A stretch of DNA of 64,000 bases from Rothia nasimurium (GTDB lineage: Bacteria; Actinomycetota; Actinomycetes; Actinomycetales; Micrococcaceae), in contig NZ_SPQC01000001.1 in NCBI RefSeq assembly GCF_004569295.1, forward strand, positions 62,001 through 126,000, in the 5' to 3' direction. Below the pieces are notes generated by a model. The model did no database searches. It was not told the DNA's origin and saw only the letters and a program-made list of their open reading frames with translations. The stretch's first letter is position 1. Each line of letters starts with the position of its first letter. This document shows, piece after piece, positions 30,965 through 40,806 of the stretch. The position numbers were made by a program, and so were the translations under genes.

Positions 30965-32470
30965 ATGTCTGACGAAATCCTGTCGTTTGAAGAAGCCATG
31001 GAGAAGTACGACCCCGTACTCGGCTTCGAGGTTCACGTAGAACTCAACACCAAGACCAAGATGTTCGACGCCGCCCCCAACGAGTTTGGTGATACCCCGA
31101 ACACCAACGTCACCCCCGTCTCTCTGGGCCTGCCCGGCGTGCTGCCGGTGGTCAACGGTAAGGCTGTTGAATCCGCTATCAAGCTGGGCCTGGCACTGGG
31201 CTGCGACATCGCACCCATCAGCCACTTTGCCCGCAAGAACTACTTCTACCCCGATACCCCCAAGAACTTCCAGACCTCCCAGTACGACGAGCCCATCGCC
31301 GCTAACGGGTCCCTGGACGTTGAGCTGGAGGACGGCACCGTCTTCACCATCGACATCGAGCGTGCCCACATGGAAGAAGACGCTGGTAAGCTGACCCACA
31401 AGGGCGGCACTGCTGGCCGTATTCAGGGTGCAGACTTCTCCCTGGTCGACTACAACCGTGCCGGTGTTCCCCTGATTGAAATTGTTACCCGCCCCATCGT
31501 GGGTGCGGGCGACAAGGCTCCCGAACTGGCCCGCGCCTACGTGGCTGCTATCCGCGAAATCGTCAAGAACCTGGGTATCTCCGACGCCCGCATGGAGCGC
31601 GGTAACGTACGCTGCGACGCCAACGTCTCGCTCATGCCCAAGGGCTCTACCAAGTTCGGTACCCGTTCAGAAACCAAGAACGTCAACTCCCTGCGTTCGG
31701 TCGAGCGCGCGGTGCGCTACGAGATTCAGCGTCACGCGGCCGTCCTCGAAGCCGGCGAGAAGGTCGTTCAGGAAACCCGCCACTGGCACGAAGACACCCG
31801 CGAGACCACCAGCGGTCGCCCCAAGTCTGACGCTGACGACTACCGTTACTTCCCCGAGCCCGACCTGGTTCCGGTCGTCACCGACGAAGAGTGGATTGAG
31901 CGCCTGCGCGCCGAGCTGCCCGAGCCTCCCGCCGAGCGCCGCCGCCGTCTGAAGGCCGACTGGGGTTTCTCGGACGAAGAGTTCCGCGACGTGGTCAACG
32001 CCGGTGCTATGGACGCTATCGAAGAGACCGTTGCCGCCGGTGCTCCCGCCTCAGTTGCTCGTAAGTGGTGGATGGGCGAGATTGCCCGTATCGCCAAGGA
32101 GCGCGAGGTTGAGCTGACCGAAACCGGTGCAACCGCCGCTACCATCGTTGAACTCAACCAACTGATTGAGGGTAAGAAGATCAACGATAAGATTGCCCGC
32201 CAGGTGCTGGGCTTCGTCATTGGGGGTGAGGGTACCCCGGCTGAGATCGTTGAGAAGCGCGGTCTGGCCGTTGTTTCTGACGATTCGGCCCTGACTGCCG
32301 CTATCGACGAGGCTCTGGCCGCTATGCCCGATGTTGCCGACAAGATTCGTGCCGGTAAGGTCCAGGCTGCTGGTGCCGTGGTTGGCCAGGTTATGAAGGC
32401 TACCCGCGGTCAGGCAGATGCCGGACGCGTGCGCGAGCTGATTCTCGAAAAGCTGGGCGTCGAGGGCTAA
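30965..32470 (+). CDS. gatB: Asp/Glu-tRNA amidotransferase subunit B
   Basis: The tRNA-binding kinase/transamidase subunit of GatCAB. The 501 residues include the N-terminal catalytic domain ([60 protein letters not shown]) and the C-terminal YqeY-like helical tail ([26 protein letters not shown]) that contacts tRNA. The ATG follows the gatA TAA with no gap, consistent with translational coupling. A hairpin with a T5 run follows. Confidence 0.97.
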   Translation: MSDEILSFEEAMEKYDPVLGFEVHVELNTKTKMFDAAPNEFGDTPNTNVTPVSLGLPGVLPVVNGKAVESAIKLGLALGCDIAPISHFARKNYFYPDTPKNFQTSQYDEPIAANGSLDVELEDGTVFTIDIERAHMEEDAGKLTHKGGTAGRIQGADFSLVDYNRAGVPLIEIVTRPIVGAGDKAPELARAYVAAIREIVKNLGISDARMERGNVRCDANVSLMPKGSTKFGTRSETKNVNSLRSVERAVRYEIQRHAAVLEAGEKVVQETRHWHEDTRETTSGRPKSDADDYRYFPEPDLVPVVTDEEWIERLRAELPEPPAERRRRLKADWGFSDEEFRDVVNAGAMDAIEETVAAGAPASVARKWWMGEIARIAKEREVELTETGATAATIVELNQLIEGKKINDKIARQVLGFVIGGEGTPAEIVEKRGLAVVSDDSALTAAIDEALAAMPDVADKIRAGKVQAAGAVVGQVMKATRGQADAGRVRELILEKLGVEG

Positions 32471-32496
32471 ACCCCTTCTCTTGTCAAGCTACTGAT

Positions 32497-32532
32497 CGGG
32501 CGTTCTCCCCTGTGGGGAGGGCGCCCGGTTTT
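32497..32532 (+). terminator. Rho-independent terminator of gatCAB
   Basis: The stem starts at CGGGCG (32497) and closes with CGCCCG ahead of GGTTTTT. The inner CTCCCC/GGGGAG pair strengthens it. Confidence 0.8.
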
Positions 32533-32969
32533 TCTTGCCCTGGAGGGGAAAGGACACAAAGAAAGCGCCTGCTCTGGGAAAGAGGGGCGCCTTATTACTT
32601 TGCACCGCGGGTAGGGATCTGGGGTAAAGAGCTCTATCCGGTGAACGGTCGGCGCACTAGGGAAAACTAACCGACCGCTAGGTTAGGTAGCAAAAATCGC
32701 ACTGAAGCTACCTAGGGTCTCGATTTAACACGGTGAGAGACCCTCACATTAGTACAGAGGGGGAAACTAGGAGCGAAAAACATGCACCAGGGGCGGGGTG
32801 TTCTTTTCAGAAGCTCTGAATCTCGAACACCGGTTAGATAATCGAGTGTAAGGAAAGATGGTTACCACATCCACCAAACCTTACACCTTTAGGTTATGTT
32901 CTCCCACGTCTCGCTTATATCGCAGTTTTACTTTGCGGCACAAATTTTTTTGGGTGAAAACAAAGGGCC
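32533..32969. other. Intergenic region without a clear gene
   Basis: No family-supported gene. A 39-codon open frame on the plus strand (ATG 32858, stop 32975-32977) has AAGGAAAG in front, but no recognisable product. It overlaps the 3' end of the leftward gene by a few bases, so I leave it unannotated. Short inverted motifs such as GGTCGG/CCGACC occur near 32648-32672. Confidence 0.4.
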
Positions 32970-33866
32970 TTAGGTAGCGGGGCCCCAGCTGAGGGTAAGG
33001 GTGGTGTCTTTGAGGCTGGGGTAGAAGTGGGAGAGGTAGTCGGTGACGGTTTCAGCACAGCTGGTGGTGATAGGGGAGTGCCCGGCAGACGCCTGCTCGG
33101 TGAAGCTCATAGCTAGGGGGCTGCCTGCTGCGGTGAGTTTGATGGCTGCGGAGTAGCTGCGGTGGGTGAAGGGCAAAAGGAGCTGGTAGCTGCCGTCCGC
33201 CTGTGGTTGGACGGTGCCGCGGACGCTAAAACGCAGCATGAAGGTTTGTAGGGGCGGGATGAAGCTGGTGGGGGTGAAGACCCAGTCCTGGTCTTTACTC
33301 AGGCGCGATACCGAAAAATGGCGGTTGGTGCAGGTGAGTTCCTGGCCTTGGGGCAGGGCAAAGACGAACGCGGAGCAGCCTGATTCGAGGCTGAGCAGGG
33401 TGTAGGTGGCGTTGAGGGTAAAGGCACCGGGGTCAGCCGGGTCAAGCTGAATATCCAGGTAGCAGCTTGAGGTGAGCACCTGGGGGTTGGTGCGGAGGAA
33501 CTGGACGGTTTCTGAGTCGTCGAACCCTTGGGTGGCTGCCTTGTGGAGGGCTTTTTGGGTGCGTTCGTCGAAGCCGAAGGTTTCGCTGAACAGGTCGATG
33601 CTGTCGTTGCTAATGTGCTCGCCGGTAATAGCGCGGCGTACCCGGTCTTTGTACTTGTGGGGCGGGATTTCTAGGCCGTAGACGGCGTGCTGGTGGGCAC
33701 TGATGGCGCGGGTGATAGCCCTGATAGAGAAGGGATTGGCTTCGCCCAGTTTTTCGTGGTGGATGTAGCGTTCCCAGGTGTCGCGCACATAGGGTTCCAA
33801 GAGCTCTGAGCGGAGTAGGGCGCTAACCAGCTGGGTGGTTGAGTCTGAGTGGGGTGTAGTAGACAT
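32970..33866 (-). CDS. Unknown protein, paralogue of its upstream neighbour (helical N-domain plus beta-rich C-domain)
   Basis: 298 residues, no family recognised. The N-terminal ~110 residues are helical and contain YKDRVRRAITGEHISNDS, then a helix ending FGFDERTQKALHKA. This resembles an XRE-like helical region but has no textbook HTH. From about residue 128 the protein becomes beta-rich (LDIQLDPADPGAFTLNATYTLL, MLRFSVRGTVQ), like a sandwich or sensor domain. The adjacent gene encodes the same architecture. It starts 1 bp after that gene's stop, so the two are translationally coupled in an operon with an oligopeptidase. Confidence 0.75.
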   Translation of the reverse strand: MSTTPHSDSTTQLVSALLRSELLEPYVRDTWERYIHHEKLGEANPFSIRAITRAISAHQHAVYGLEIPPHKYKDRVRRAITGEHISNDSIDLFSETFGFDERTQKALHKAATQGFDDSETVQFLRTNPQVLTSSCYLDIQLDPADPGAFTLNATYTLLSLESGCSAFVFALPQGQELTCTNRHFSVSRLSKDQDWVFTPTSFIPPLQTFMLRFSVRGTVQPQADGSYQLLLPFTHRSYSAAIKLTAAGSPLAMSFTEQASAGHSPITTSCAETVTDYLSHFYPSLKDTTLTLSWGPAT

Positions 33867-33867
33867 G

Positions 33868-34908
33868 CTATGAGTTGGGGTCGGCGGGGGTGAGGCGGGA
33901 GAGCCAGGCAGGATCGTCTCCGTGGTAGTGGCGGATGGCGCCCTCGTAGTCGGAGTCCCAGAAGTAGGCGAAAACGGTGTCCTCGGCGATGGGGAAGCTC
34001 ATGGAGTAGCGCTGCTGGGAGGGCAGTTCAACGACTTCTAGCAGGCTTTCGTCCTTCATGGTGTGGGACCAAATTTTTTGAACCATATTCGAGGGCTCAG
34101 CATCGAAAGTGAGCGCTAGGGAGATGTTGAACCGTGCCGGGGTGAAGGGGCCCAGCGAGGCGTAGCTGCACTTTTCTTGTTCCAGCAGCATGGGGTCGAT
34201 GTCGAGGTCGATACGGTAGCGAATCTGGTGTACCTGGCCGTAGCGGACGGGGGCAGGTGGCTTGATAGCGAGCTGCCACATGGTGTTGTCTGGGTGGTGG
34301 ATGTGGGTACGTTCGTGCTCGTTCATGGAGACCAGCTCGCCGCCCTCGATGAGGGTGACGGTAGAGTCGGTGGATTCGAAGCGGGGGGAGATGAGGGTAA
34401 GTTCGTCGATTTCGGAGCGGATAATCTCGGTGACGACAAAGTGGCGCATGAACCCGAACCTGTCGATGTGGCCGTCCATCAGGGTGGAGAGGGAAGTGTA
34501 GTTGCGGGTGTCGATGGTGCGTTCGGCGCTGGTGAGGGTCTCTGCCTGTTGGGCGAGCTTGCGGTTGAGGCTATGGGCTGAGAGGGCCCGCTGCAGTTCT
34601 CTGGCTTCGTCTGAGGTGAACTCGAAGGCTGCGATGAACATGTGGGCGGTGGTGTCCGAAATCGCTTCGCCGTTGAGGGCGCGCGAGACCCGGTCTTTGA
34701 TGGTGGCCGGGTCGATGTCCTGGTCCAGGTAGTCAGAAAGCTCGTAGGCGATGAAGGTGGCTACGGCTCGTTGGTTGATGGAGTTACCCCGGCGTCTTTG
34801 CACGTGCCGCATCCACTTTTCCCGGTAGGGAGGCTTATTCAGCAGGGAGAGCAGGATTTCGTGGGGGACGCGCGGGGTCAGGTCAACTAGATCAGCGGCC
34901 GGGGGCAT
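33868..34908 (-). CDS. Unknown protein, paralogue of its downstream neighbour
   Basis: 346 residues. Its segment IKDRVSRALNGEAISDTTAHMF aligns with YKDRVRRAITGEHISNDSIDLF of the next gene, at the same place in a helical N-terminal domain. After about residue 125 it has a beta-rich C-terminal half that includes YASLGPFTPARFNISLALTF, aligning with the other's FTHRSYSAAIKL region. It begins 8 bp after the oligopeptidase stop. The tandem pair probably arose by duplication. Possible roles are transcription regulation with ligand sensing, or a structural role; neither is shown. Confidence 0.75.
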   Translation of the reverse strand: MPPAADLVDLTPRVPHEILLSLLNKPPYREKWMRHVQRRRGNSINQRAVATFIAYELSDYLDQDIDPATIKDRVSRALNGEAISDTTAHMFIAAFEFTSDEARELQRALSAHSLNRKLAQQAETLTSAERTIDTRNYTSLSTLMDGHIDRFGFMRHFVVTEIIRSEIDELTLISPRFESTDSTVTLIEGGELVSMNEHERTHIHHPDNTMWQLAIKPPAPVRYGQVHQIRYRIDLDIDPMLLEQEKCSYASLGPFTPARFNISLALTFDAEPSNMVQKIWSHTMKDESLLEVVELPSQQRYSMSFPIAEDTVFAYFWDSDYEGAIRHYHGDDPAWLSRLTPADPNS

Positions 34909-34916
34909 GGGCGGGT

Positions 34917-37100
34917 TTACTCTGTGACGCTAGTGGCACCCAGGTGGGTGAGCAGGAAGGAATAGTCCCAGGCGATTTCGCGCCAGGCGGTGTAGCGGCC
35001 TGAGCCGCCGCCGTGGCCGCCGTCCATCTCAATTTTGAGCAGGGGAGTGGGGGAGGCTGGGTCGATGGTTTCGCGCAGGGCTGCTACCCACTTGGCCGGT
35101 TCGACGTAGAAGACGCGGGTGTCGTTGAGGGAGGTAACAGCTGCAATCGTCGGGTACTTGACGGGGCTGATATTTTCGTAGGGGGTGTAGGACTTCATGT
35201 AGTCGTAGACCTCCTTATCGGTGATGGGGTTGCCCCATTCTTCCCATTCCAGGGCCGAGAGCGGCAGGTTGGGGTCGAGAATGGTGGTGAGGGCGTCCAC
35301 GAAGGGTACCTGGGCCAGGCAGGCTGCGTATTTTTCGGGGGCCATGTTGACGACGGCACCCATGAGCAGGCCGCCGGCTGAGCCGCCCATGATACCGATA
35401 CGGGTGGCGTCCACCCAGGCCTGGGAGGCTAGGAAATCGGTGGCGTCGATGAAGTCTGTGAAGGTATTTTTCTTAGCCAGCTTCTTGCCCTCGGTGTACC
35501 AGGCGCGGCCCATTTCGCCGCCACCGCGGATATGGGCGACGACGAAGATGACGCCGCGGTCCAGCACGCTGAGGCGGGCGGTGGAAAAGTAAGGATCCAT
35601 GGAGGACTCATAGGACCCGTAGCCGTACTGAATCAGGGGGTTTTCCTGGGTCTTATCGAGGTCGGCGCGGTGCATGATGGAGAGCGGAATCATGGCTCCG
35701 TCCGCTGCCGGTGCCCACATACGGTAGGCGGTGTAGTTCTCGGGCTCGTAGCCGATGACGGGGGTGCGGCGGCGCAGCACGAGGTCGTCAGTATCGGGGA
35801 AGTAGTCGTAGACGCTGCTGGGGGTGAGGTAGGAGGTGTAGTTCAGGCGGATGACCGGGGACATGATGTTCACACCGGAGAAGGCTGACGTGTAGAGCTC
35901 TTCGGTGAAGCCGCCGGGCTCATAGAGGTCAATGCCCTGGGGGTGGGCAGAAGCTGCCTGCTCAGCGAGAGCGGTACGCGGGGCAACGAATACCTTGACG
36001 GTGGTATTCTCACGGGCCATGAGCACAAGATGGTTGCGGGAGAACTTGAAACCCTCTAGGCGGACGTCCGCGCGGTGGGGCACCAGGGGAATCCAGCTGG
36101 CCTTGAAGTCGACAAAGGGTACGTACTCTTCCCGCAGGGGTGCCAGAACGATTTCACCATTAGGAGCCTCGTGGTTATGACCGATGACCAGGTAGCCGGT
36201 GCCCGCCACGTCGATGACGTCGGTGGAGTACTCGATGCCGGCGTCCCGCTTCATAATGAGCGTGGGCTCTAACTGACCCAGCTCATGGATGTTAATAATG
36301 CGGGTCTCTGAATACTCGGAGTTTGAAGAGGTAATAACCACATGGGTTCGGGAGGAGGACATGCCAGCCCCCAGCCAGAGCCCGTTGTCGTCCTCTCGGT
36401 AGAGGGCGAAATCTTCAGATGAACTGGTGCCGATAGCGTGGGCGCGTACCTCATAGGGCCGCCAGGACTCATCAGCTACCGAGTAGATCAGGTGCTTAGC
36501 GCCGGAGGCAAAGAAAGCCCCGGCGAAGACGTCCTCAATCTTTTCTTCCAGAATCTCACCGGTGTCGAGGTTCTTGAAGTACTGGGTGTAGCGCTCGTCG
36601 CCAGAGTCGTCCACACCGAAGGTTAGTAGAGAGCCGTCGCGGGTGACCTGGAAGGAACCCAGGGAGAAAAAGGCCATGTCGCGGGCAAACTCGTTGCAGT
36701 CCAGTACGACCTGTTCGCCGTCAAGCGGCTCACCGGGGCGGACGACCGGCGGCTGGTACCGCTCTTCAACGCTGCCCTCTGTAAGGGCGGGGACGCGGCA
36801 CATGACCGGGTACTGCTCACCGGCAACCGTGCGGTTAAAGTACCACCAGGCCCCGCGGCGCGAGGGCACCGACATGTCGGTCAGCTGGGTGCGCCCCTTA
36901 ATCTCTTCAAAAATAGCGTCGCGCAGGGGCTGCTGGTCTTCTGTGACCGCCTCGGTAAAGGCATTCTCAGCGCGTAGATGCTCTAGAACCTCGGCGCTTT
37001 CCTTATCGCGCAACCACTCATAGTGATCAACAAAAGTATCACTGTGATGGGTGCGCTCAACGGGTACACGCTTGGCAAGAGGAGGAGTCAGAGACATCAT
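34917..37100 (-). CDS. ptrB: S9 family oligopeptidase (oligopeptidase B / prolyl oligopeptidase type)
   Basis: Cytosolic serine peptidase that cleaves short peptides. The 727 residues form an N-terminal seven-bladed propeller and a C-terminal alpha/beta-hydrolase domain. Catalytic Ser lies in GIMGGSAGGLLMG, Asp in TSLNDTRV, and His in MDGGHGGGSGRY. The acidic EWEEWGNP segment is typical of oligopeptidase B (cleavage after basic residues). The start is MMSLTPP, where either ATG could serve. It is the first gene of a leftward set with two paralogous unknown proteins and is divergent from the riboswitch-controlled met genes. Confidence 0.92.
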   Translation of the reverse strand: MMSLTPPLAKRVPVERTHHSDTFVDHYEWLRDKESAEVLEHLRAENAFTEAVTEDQQPLRDAIFEEIKGRTQLTDMSVPSRRGAWWYFNRTVAGEQYPVMCRVPALTEGSVEERYQPPVVRPGEPLDGEQVVLDCNEFARDMAFFSLGSFQVTRDGSLLTFGVDDSGDERYTQYFKNLDTGEILEEKIEDVFAGAFFASGAKHLIYSVADESWRPYEVRAHAIGTSSSEDFALYREDDNGLWLGAGMSSSRTHVVITSSNSEYSETRIINIHELGQLEPTLIMKRDAGIEYSTDVIDVAGTGYLVIGHNHEAPNGEIVLAPLREEYVPFVDFKASWIPLVPHRADVRLEGFKFSRNHLVLMARENTTVKVFVAPRTALAEQAASAHPQGIDLYEPGGFTEELYTSAFSGVNIMSPVIRLNYTSYLTPSSVYDYFPDTDDLVLRRRTPVIGYEPENYTAYRMWAPAADGAMIPLSIMHRADLDKTQENPLIQYGYGSYESSMDPYFSTARLSVLDRGVIFVVAHIRGGGEMGRAWYTEGKKLAKKNTFTDFIDATDFLASQAWVDATRIGIMGGSAGGLLMGAVVNMAPEKYAACLAQVPFVDALTTILDPNLPLSALEWEEWGNPITDKEVYDYMKSYTPYENISPVKYPTIAAVTSLNDTRVFYVEPAKWVAALRETIDPASPTPLLKIEMDGGHGGGSGRYTAWREIAWDYSFLLTHLGATSVTE

Positions 37101-37201
37101 CAGCCCTTTCGTAAAAACTCGCTTCCCACCATTCTAAATGACGCTCACAGAACGTAACGTACGCAATACAAGGACACATGCTGAAACTTTAGAGCCCTTT
37201 C

Positions 37202-37231
37202 TTGACGCTCCCCGGGTGAGCCAGCCAGACT
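37202..37231 (+). promoter_or_regulatory. Promoter of the SAM-IV/metY leader
   Basis: TTGACG (37202-37207), 18-bp spacer, CAGACT (37226-37231). The riboswitch begins about 7 nt later. Confidence 0.5.
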
Positions 37232-37237
37232 AGAGAC

Positions 37238-37360
37238 AGGTCAAGAGAGCCAGCGCTAAGCCCCAGCTAGCTGGTCGGCAACCCTCCACTCGCGGTGGGG
37301 TGCCCTGGGTGATGACCGGGCGTACCCCACCGAGAACCAGGTACGCAAGCGCGGGACCGA
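37238..37360 (+). promoter_or_regulatory. SAM-IV riboswitch
   Basis: The leader carries the SAM-IV core as found upstream of actinomycete methionine genes: GGTCAAGAGAGCCAGCG, GCTAAGCCCC, AGCTGGTCGGCAACCCTCC, CGCGGTGGGGTGCC and GGGTGATGACC. The P1 helix GGTCA/TGACC closes at 37239-37243/37313-37317. The trailing GTACCCCACC...GGTACG stretch can supply the 3' pseudoknot hairpin. It lies 120 bp before metY. S-adenosylmethionine binding would be expected to lower metY-metX expression. Confidence 0.9.
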
Positions 37361-37478
37361 TGTGCCTCTATCTTCTGCGAGGGCATCAGATTCTTTTCCT
37401 CCTTACCCGGGCGGAAGATACGGCATGCGGCCCGTTTCAACTGAACACTGAAACAACGACCTTCCTAGGAGTAACCGC

Positions 37479-38825
37479 ATGACCACCGAGAACACCGTTC
37501 CCACCCCCTCCAACCCCACCGGCTGGAAGTTCGAAACCCAGCAGATTCACGCAGGCCAGGAACCCGACGCGGCAACCGGCGCCCGCGCCCTACCCATCTA
37601 CCAGACCACGTCCTTTGTCTTCAAGGACTCCGCCCAGGCAGCAGGCCGCTTCGCCCTCTCAGAGCTTGGCCCCATCTACTCACGCATCAACAACCCCACC
37701 CAGGAAGCCGTTGAAAACCGTATCGCTGCCCTCGAAGGCGGCGTCGGTGCCCTGTTGCTGGCCAGCGGCCAGGCAGCCTCAACCTTTGCCATCCTGAACA
37801 TCGCCGGGGCCGGGGATCACATTGTTGCCTCCCCCTCCCTCTACGGCGGCAGCTTCAACCTGCTCAAGTACACCCTCAAGAACCTCGGCATCGAAACCAC
37901 CTTCGTTGACGACCCTGCCGACCCCGAGTCTTGGCGAGCAGCAGCCCGCGAGAACACCAAGGCCTTCTACGCAGAAACCCTGCCCAACCCCCGCGGCGAC
38001 GTACTCGACATCGAAGCCGTCTCGAGTGTAGCCCACGAGGTCGGTGTACCCCTCATCGTCGACAACACCGTCGCCACCCCCTACCTGCTCAACCCCATCA
38101 AGCACGGCGCTGACGTGGTCATCCACTCCGCCACCAAATACCTGGGCGGCCACGGCACCTCGGTCGGCGGCGTCATCGTAGACTCCGGTAACTTCGACTA
38201 CGGCGTCTACCCCGGCAAGTACCCCCTCTTCAACCAGCCCGACGAAAGCTACCACGGCCTGGTCTATGCCCGTGACCTCGGCGCGGACGGCGTCTTCGGA
38301 GTCAACCTCTCCTACATCCTCAAAGCCCGCGTCTCCCTACTGCGCGACCTGGGCTCATCCATCTCGCCGACCAACGCCTTCAACATCGCCATCGGCCTTG
38401 AGACCCTCTCCCTGCGCGTAGAACGCCACGTAGAGAACGCCCTCAAAGTCGCCCAGTTCCTCAAAGACCACCCCCAGGTCGAGTCGGTCACCTACTCCGG
38501 CCTGCCCGATTCCCCCTACTACGAACTGGCTCAAAAGTACCTGCCCAAGGGGGCTGGCGCCGTCCTCGGCTTCACCCTCAAGGACGCCGACGTCGAAACC
38601 GCCCAGAAATTCGTGGACTCCCTCTCCCTCCACTCCCTGCTGGTCAACATCGGTGACGTGCGCTCCCTGGCCGTACACCCGGCGTCCACTACCCACAGCC
38701 AGTCCATCACCGAAGAGCTTGAAGCCATCGGCATCAACCCCGCCTTCATCCGCCTCTCGGTAGGTATCGAACACATCGACGACATCCTCGCCGACCTTGA
38801 ACTCGGCTTCACCGCCATCCGCTAA
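37479..38825 (+). CDS. metY: O-acetylhomoserine sulfhydrylase
   Basis: PLP enzyme that makes homocysteine directly from O-acetylhomoserine and sulfide (or methionine from methanethiol). The 448 residues match the Cys/Met-metabolism PLP family. PLP lysine is K220 in HSATKYLGGHG. Other motifs are YSRINNPTQEAVENRIAALEGG, SGQAASTFAI, VDNTVATPYL and the C-terminal NIGDVRSLAVHPASTTHSQ. A good ribosome-binding site (TAGGAG) lies upstream. It is controlled by the SAM-IV riboswitch and followed 14 bp later by metX, which supplies its substrate. Confidence 0.96.
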   Translation: MTTENTVPTPSNPTGWKFETQQIHAGQEPDAATGARALPIYQTTSFVFKDSAQAAGRFALSELGPIYSRINNPTQEAVENRIAALEGGVGALLLASGQAASTFAILNIAGAGDHIVASPSLYGGSFNLLKYTLKNLGIETTFVDDPADPESWRAAARENTKAFYAETLPNPRGDVLDIEAVSSVAHEVGVPLIVDNTVATPYLLNPIKHGADVVIHSATKYLGGHGTSVGGVIVDSGNFDYGVYPGKYPLFNQPDESYHGLVYARDLGADGVFGVNLSYILKARVSLLRDLGSSISPTNAFNIAIGLETLSLRVERHVENALKVAQFLKDHPQVESVTYSGLPDSPYYELAQKYLPKGAGAVLGFTLKDADVETAQKFVDSLSLHSLLVNIGDVRSLAVHPASTTHSQSITEELEAIGINPAFIRLSVGIEHIDDILADLELGFTAIR

Positions 38826-38839
38826 GGAAAGGTAGCCCA

Positions 38840-40066
38840 ATGACGACCGCCCGCCCCGCTGACACCACCCCCAACCGTACCGACGGCGTCCTCACCTACG
38901 CCCAGGTCGGCGACCTGACCCTCGAATCGGGGGCAGTGCTGCCCGACGTCACCATCGGCTACGAAACCTGGGGAACCCTCAACGAGGCGGGCGACAACGC
39001 CATTTTGATCCTGCACGCCCTGACCGGTGACACCCACGTCTCGGCAGGGCGCGTAGGGGTGGACGCCAGCGAGCAAGACCGAACCTACGCCGAAGCCGCC
39101 GGGTGGTGGCCCACCGCGGTCGGCCCCGGTCGCGTCATCGACACCGACAAGTACTTCGTCATCTCACCCAACATGCTCGGCGGCTGCTACGGCACTACAG
39201 GCCCAGCCTCACCCGCCCCGGCCAGCATCGACCCCGAACAAAAACCCTGGGGCTCCCGCTTCCCCCTCGTTACCATCCGCGACGGCGTCCGTGCTGAAAA
39301 ACGCCTGCTGGACCAGCTCGGCGTTACCTCTCTCCACCACGTCATCGGTGGCTCCCTCGGCGGTGCCCGCGCCGCCGAATGGGCCGTCACCTACCCCGAG
39401 CTCGTCCGCTCCTGCGCCGTCATCGCCTCCGGCCCGGCCGCCACCGCCGAACAAATCGCCTGGGGCCACATGCAAAACCTGGCGATCCGCCAAGACCCCG
39501 CCTTCGCTGGCGGTGACTACTACCCAGGCCCTGGCCCCGTCACCGGCCTGGCCCTGGCCCGCCGCATCGCCCACACCACCTACCGCTCCGCCGCCGAACT
39601 CCACTTCCGCTTCGGCCGCGACGCCCAAGACGGCCACAACGTCCTGCACCCCCTCACCGCAGAACGCGGCCGCTACCAGGTCGAAAACTACCTCGACCAC
39701 CACGGCACCAAACTTACCAACCGCTTCGACGCCGGCTCCTACCTCGCCATTAACGAAGCCCTGCTCTCCCACGACCTCGGCCGCGACCGCGGCGGCCTCG
39801 AAAAAGCCCTCGCCCGCACCACCTGCAACTGGACCATCGCCTACGTCGACTCCGACCGCCTCTTCTTCCCCTCCGACTCTCACATCCTGGCAGCCTCCCT
39901 GCCCAACCCCGTAGAGCCAGCCGTCATCCACTCACCCTGCGGCCACGACGGCTTCCTCATCGAACACGAACAGCTCGAAAGAATCCTCGCCACCAGCATC
40001 GAAACCCAGGACGCCGCCGACGAAGCAAAACCGCAGGGGCGGAAGCACCTGTGGGCAGTGGCATAA
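38840..40066 (+). CDS. metX: Homoserine O-acetyltransferase
   Basis: Alpha/beta-hydrolase-fold acyltransferase that forms O-acetylhomoserine from homoserine and acetyl-CoA, the first committed methionine step. The 408 residues include the nucleophile serine in GGSLGGARAAEW, the ISPNMLGGCYGTTGPAS loop and the C-terminal Asp/His pair (YVDSDRLFFPS and SPCGHDGFLIEH). Third-position GC is very high. It is co-transcribed with metY (14-bp gap, AAGGAAAGG site). Confidence 0.96.
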   Translation: MTTARPADTTPNRTDGVLTYAQVGDLTLESGAVLPDVTIGYETWGTLNEAGDNAILILHALTGDTHVSAGRVGVDASEQDRTYAEAAGWWPTAVGPGRVIDTDKYFVISPNMLGGCYGTTGPASPAPASIDPEQKPWGSRFPLVTIRDGVRAEKRLLDQLGVTSLHHVIGGSLGGARAAEWAVTYPELVRSCAVIASGPAATAEQIAWGHMQNLAIRQDPAFAGGDYYPGPGPVTGLALARRIAHTTYRSAAELHFRFGRDAQDGHNVLHPLTAERGRYQVENYLDHHGTKLTNRFDAGSYLAINEALLSHDLGRDRGGLEKALARTTCNWTIAYVDSDRLFFPSDSHILAASLPNPVEPAVIHSPCGHDGFLIEHEQLERILATSIETQDAADEAKPQGRKHLWAVA

Positions 40067-40097
40067 GGTTAGCTTTGCCGGTGGTAAGTTGGGGGTT

Positions 40098-40784
40098 ATG
40101 AAGCAGTACCTTGTTGAATATTCAAAGGCAGAACCTTTCCACCGGGGTACCCACCTGGTTGTCCTTCTGCACGGCTACGGCTCCCACAAACGCGACCTGC
40201 TGGGGCTCACCCCCTACCTGCCCAGCGAAAAGGTGACCTACGCGTCCGTCCGCGCGCCCCAGCCCGTCGGCTACCCGCTACCGGCCGATGCTGACTCCGC
40301 CTACATCGAGGGACCTGCCATGGGCTACCAGTGGTGGCCCCTCAACCAGCAACTAGACACCGTCGGCTTCACCGCCATCGAACTGGCTGTTGAATATCTG
40401 CTGGGCTGGCTCGAACCCATCGCAGCCGACTACAACAGCGTGAGCCTGCTGGGCTTCTCCCAGGGCATGGCCCTTGCTACCTCGGTAGCTCGCGCCCGCC
40501 CCGACCTCATCAAGGCCGTGGTGGGGCTCTCCGGCTACGCCGTGGCCGGGGGAGAGCACTACTTCAAGGACGCCCGGCTAGCGGACAAGCCCCTGCCCCT
40601 CTTCTGGGGCCGCGACGAAGCCGACCCCATCATCACCGCCGACAAAATCGCCTTCACCCGCGAATGGGCAGCCGGGCACACCGACCTCACCGCCCACACC
40701 TACGCCGGTATCGGCCACGGAGTCGCCGCCGCAGAACTCACCCACATCACCGCATTCCTTGAGGAGAAGGTACTTTCCGCCTAA
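40098..40784 (+). CDS. Alpha/beta-hydrolase, phospholipase/carboxylesterase family
   Basis: A 228-residue esterase-like protein. The nucleophile elbow is GFSQGMAL, the acid lies in GRDEADPII, and the His in YAGIGHGVAAAEL. The HGYGSHKRDL strand gives the oxyanion hole. It is similar in size and layout to YpfH/YtaP-type carboxylesterases; natural substrates are unknown. The start is taken at ATG 40098, nine bases inside the frame. TAAGTT lies 7 nt upstream, fitting a leaderless transcript. There is no signal peptide. Confidence 0.87.
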   Translation: MKQYLVEYSKAEPFHRGTHLVVLLHGYGSHKRDLLGLTPYLPSEKVTYASVRAPQPVGYPLPADADSAYIEGPAMGYQWWPLNQQLDTVGFTAIELAVEYLLGWLEPIAADYNSVSLLGFSQGMALATSVARARPDLIKAVVGLSGYAVAGGEHYFKDARLADKPLPLFWGRDEADPIITADKIAFTREWAAGHTDLTAHTYAGIGHGVAAAELTHITAFLEEKVLSA

Positions 40785-40806
40785 TCCAGTCGGGACGAGT
40801 AACAGG

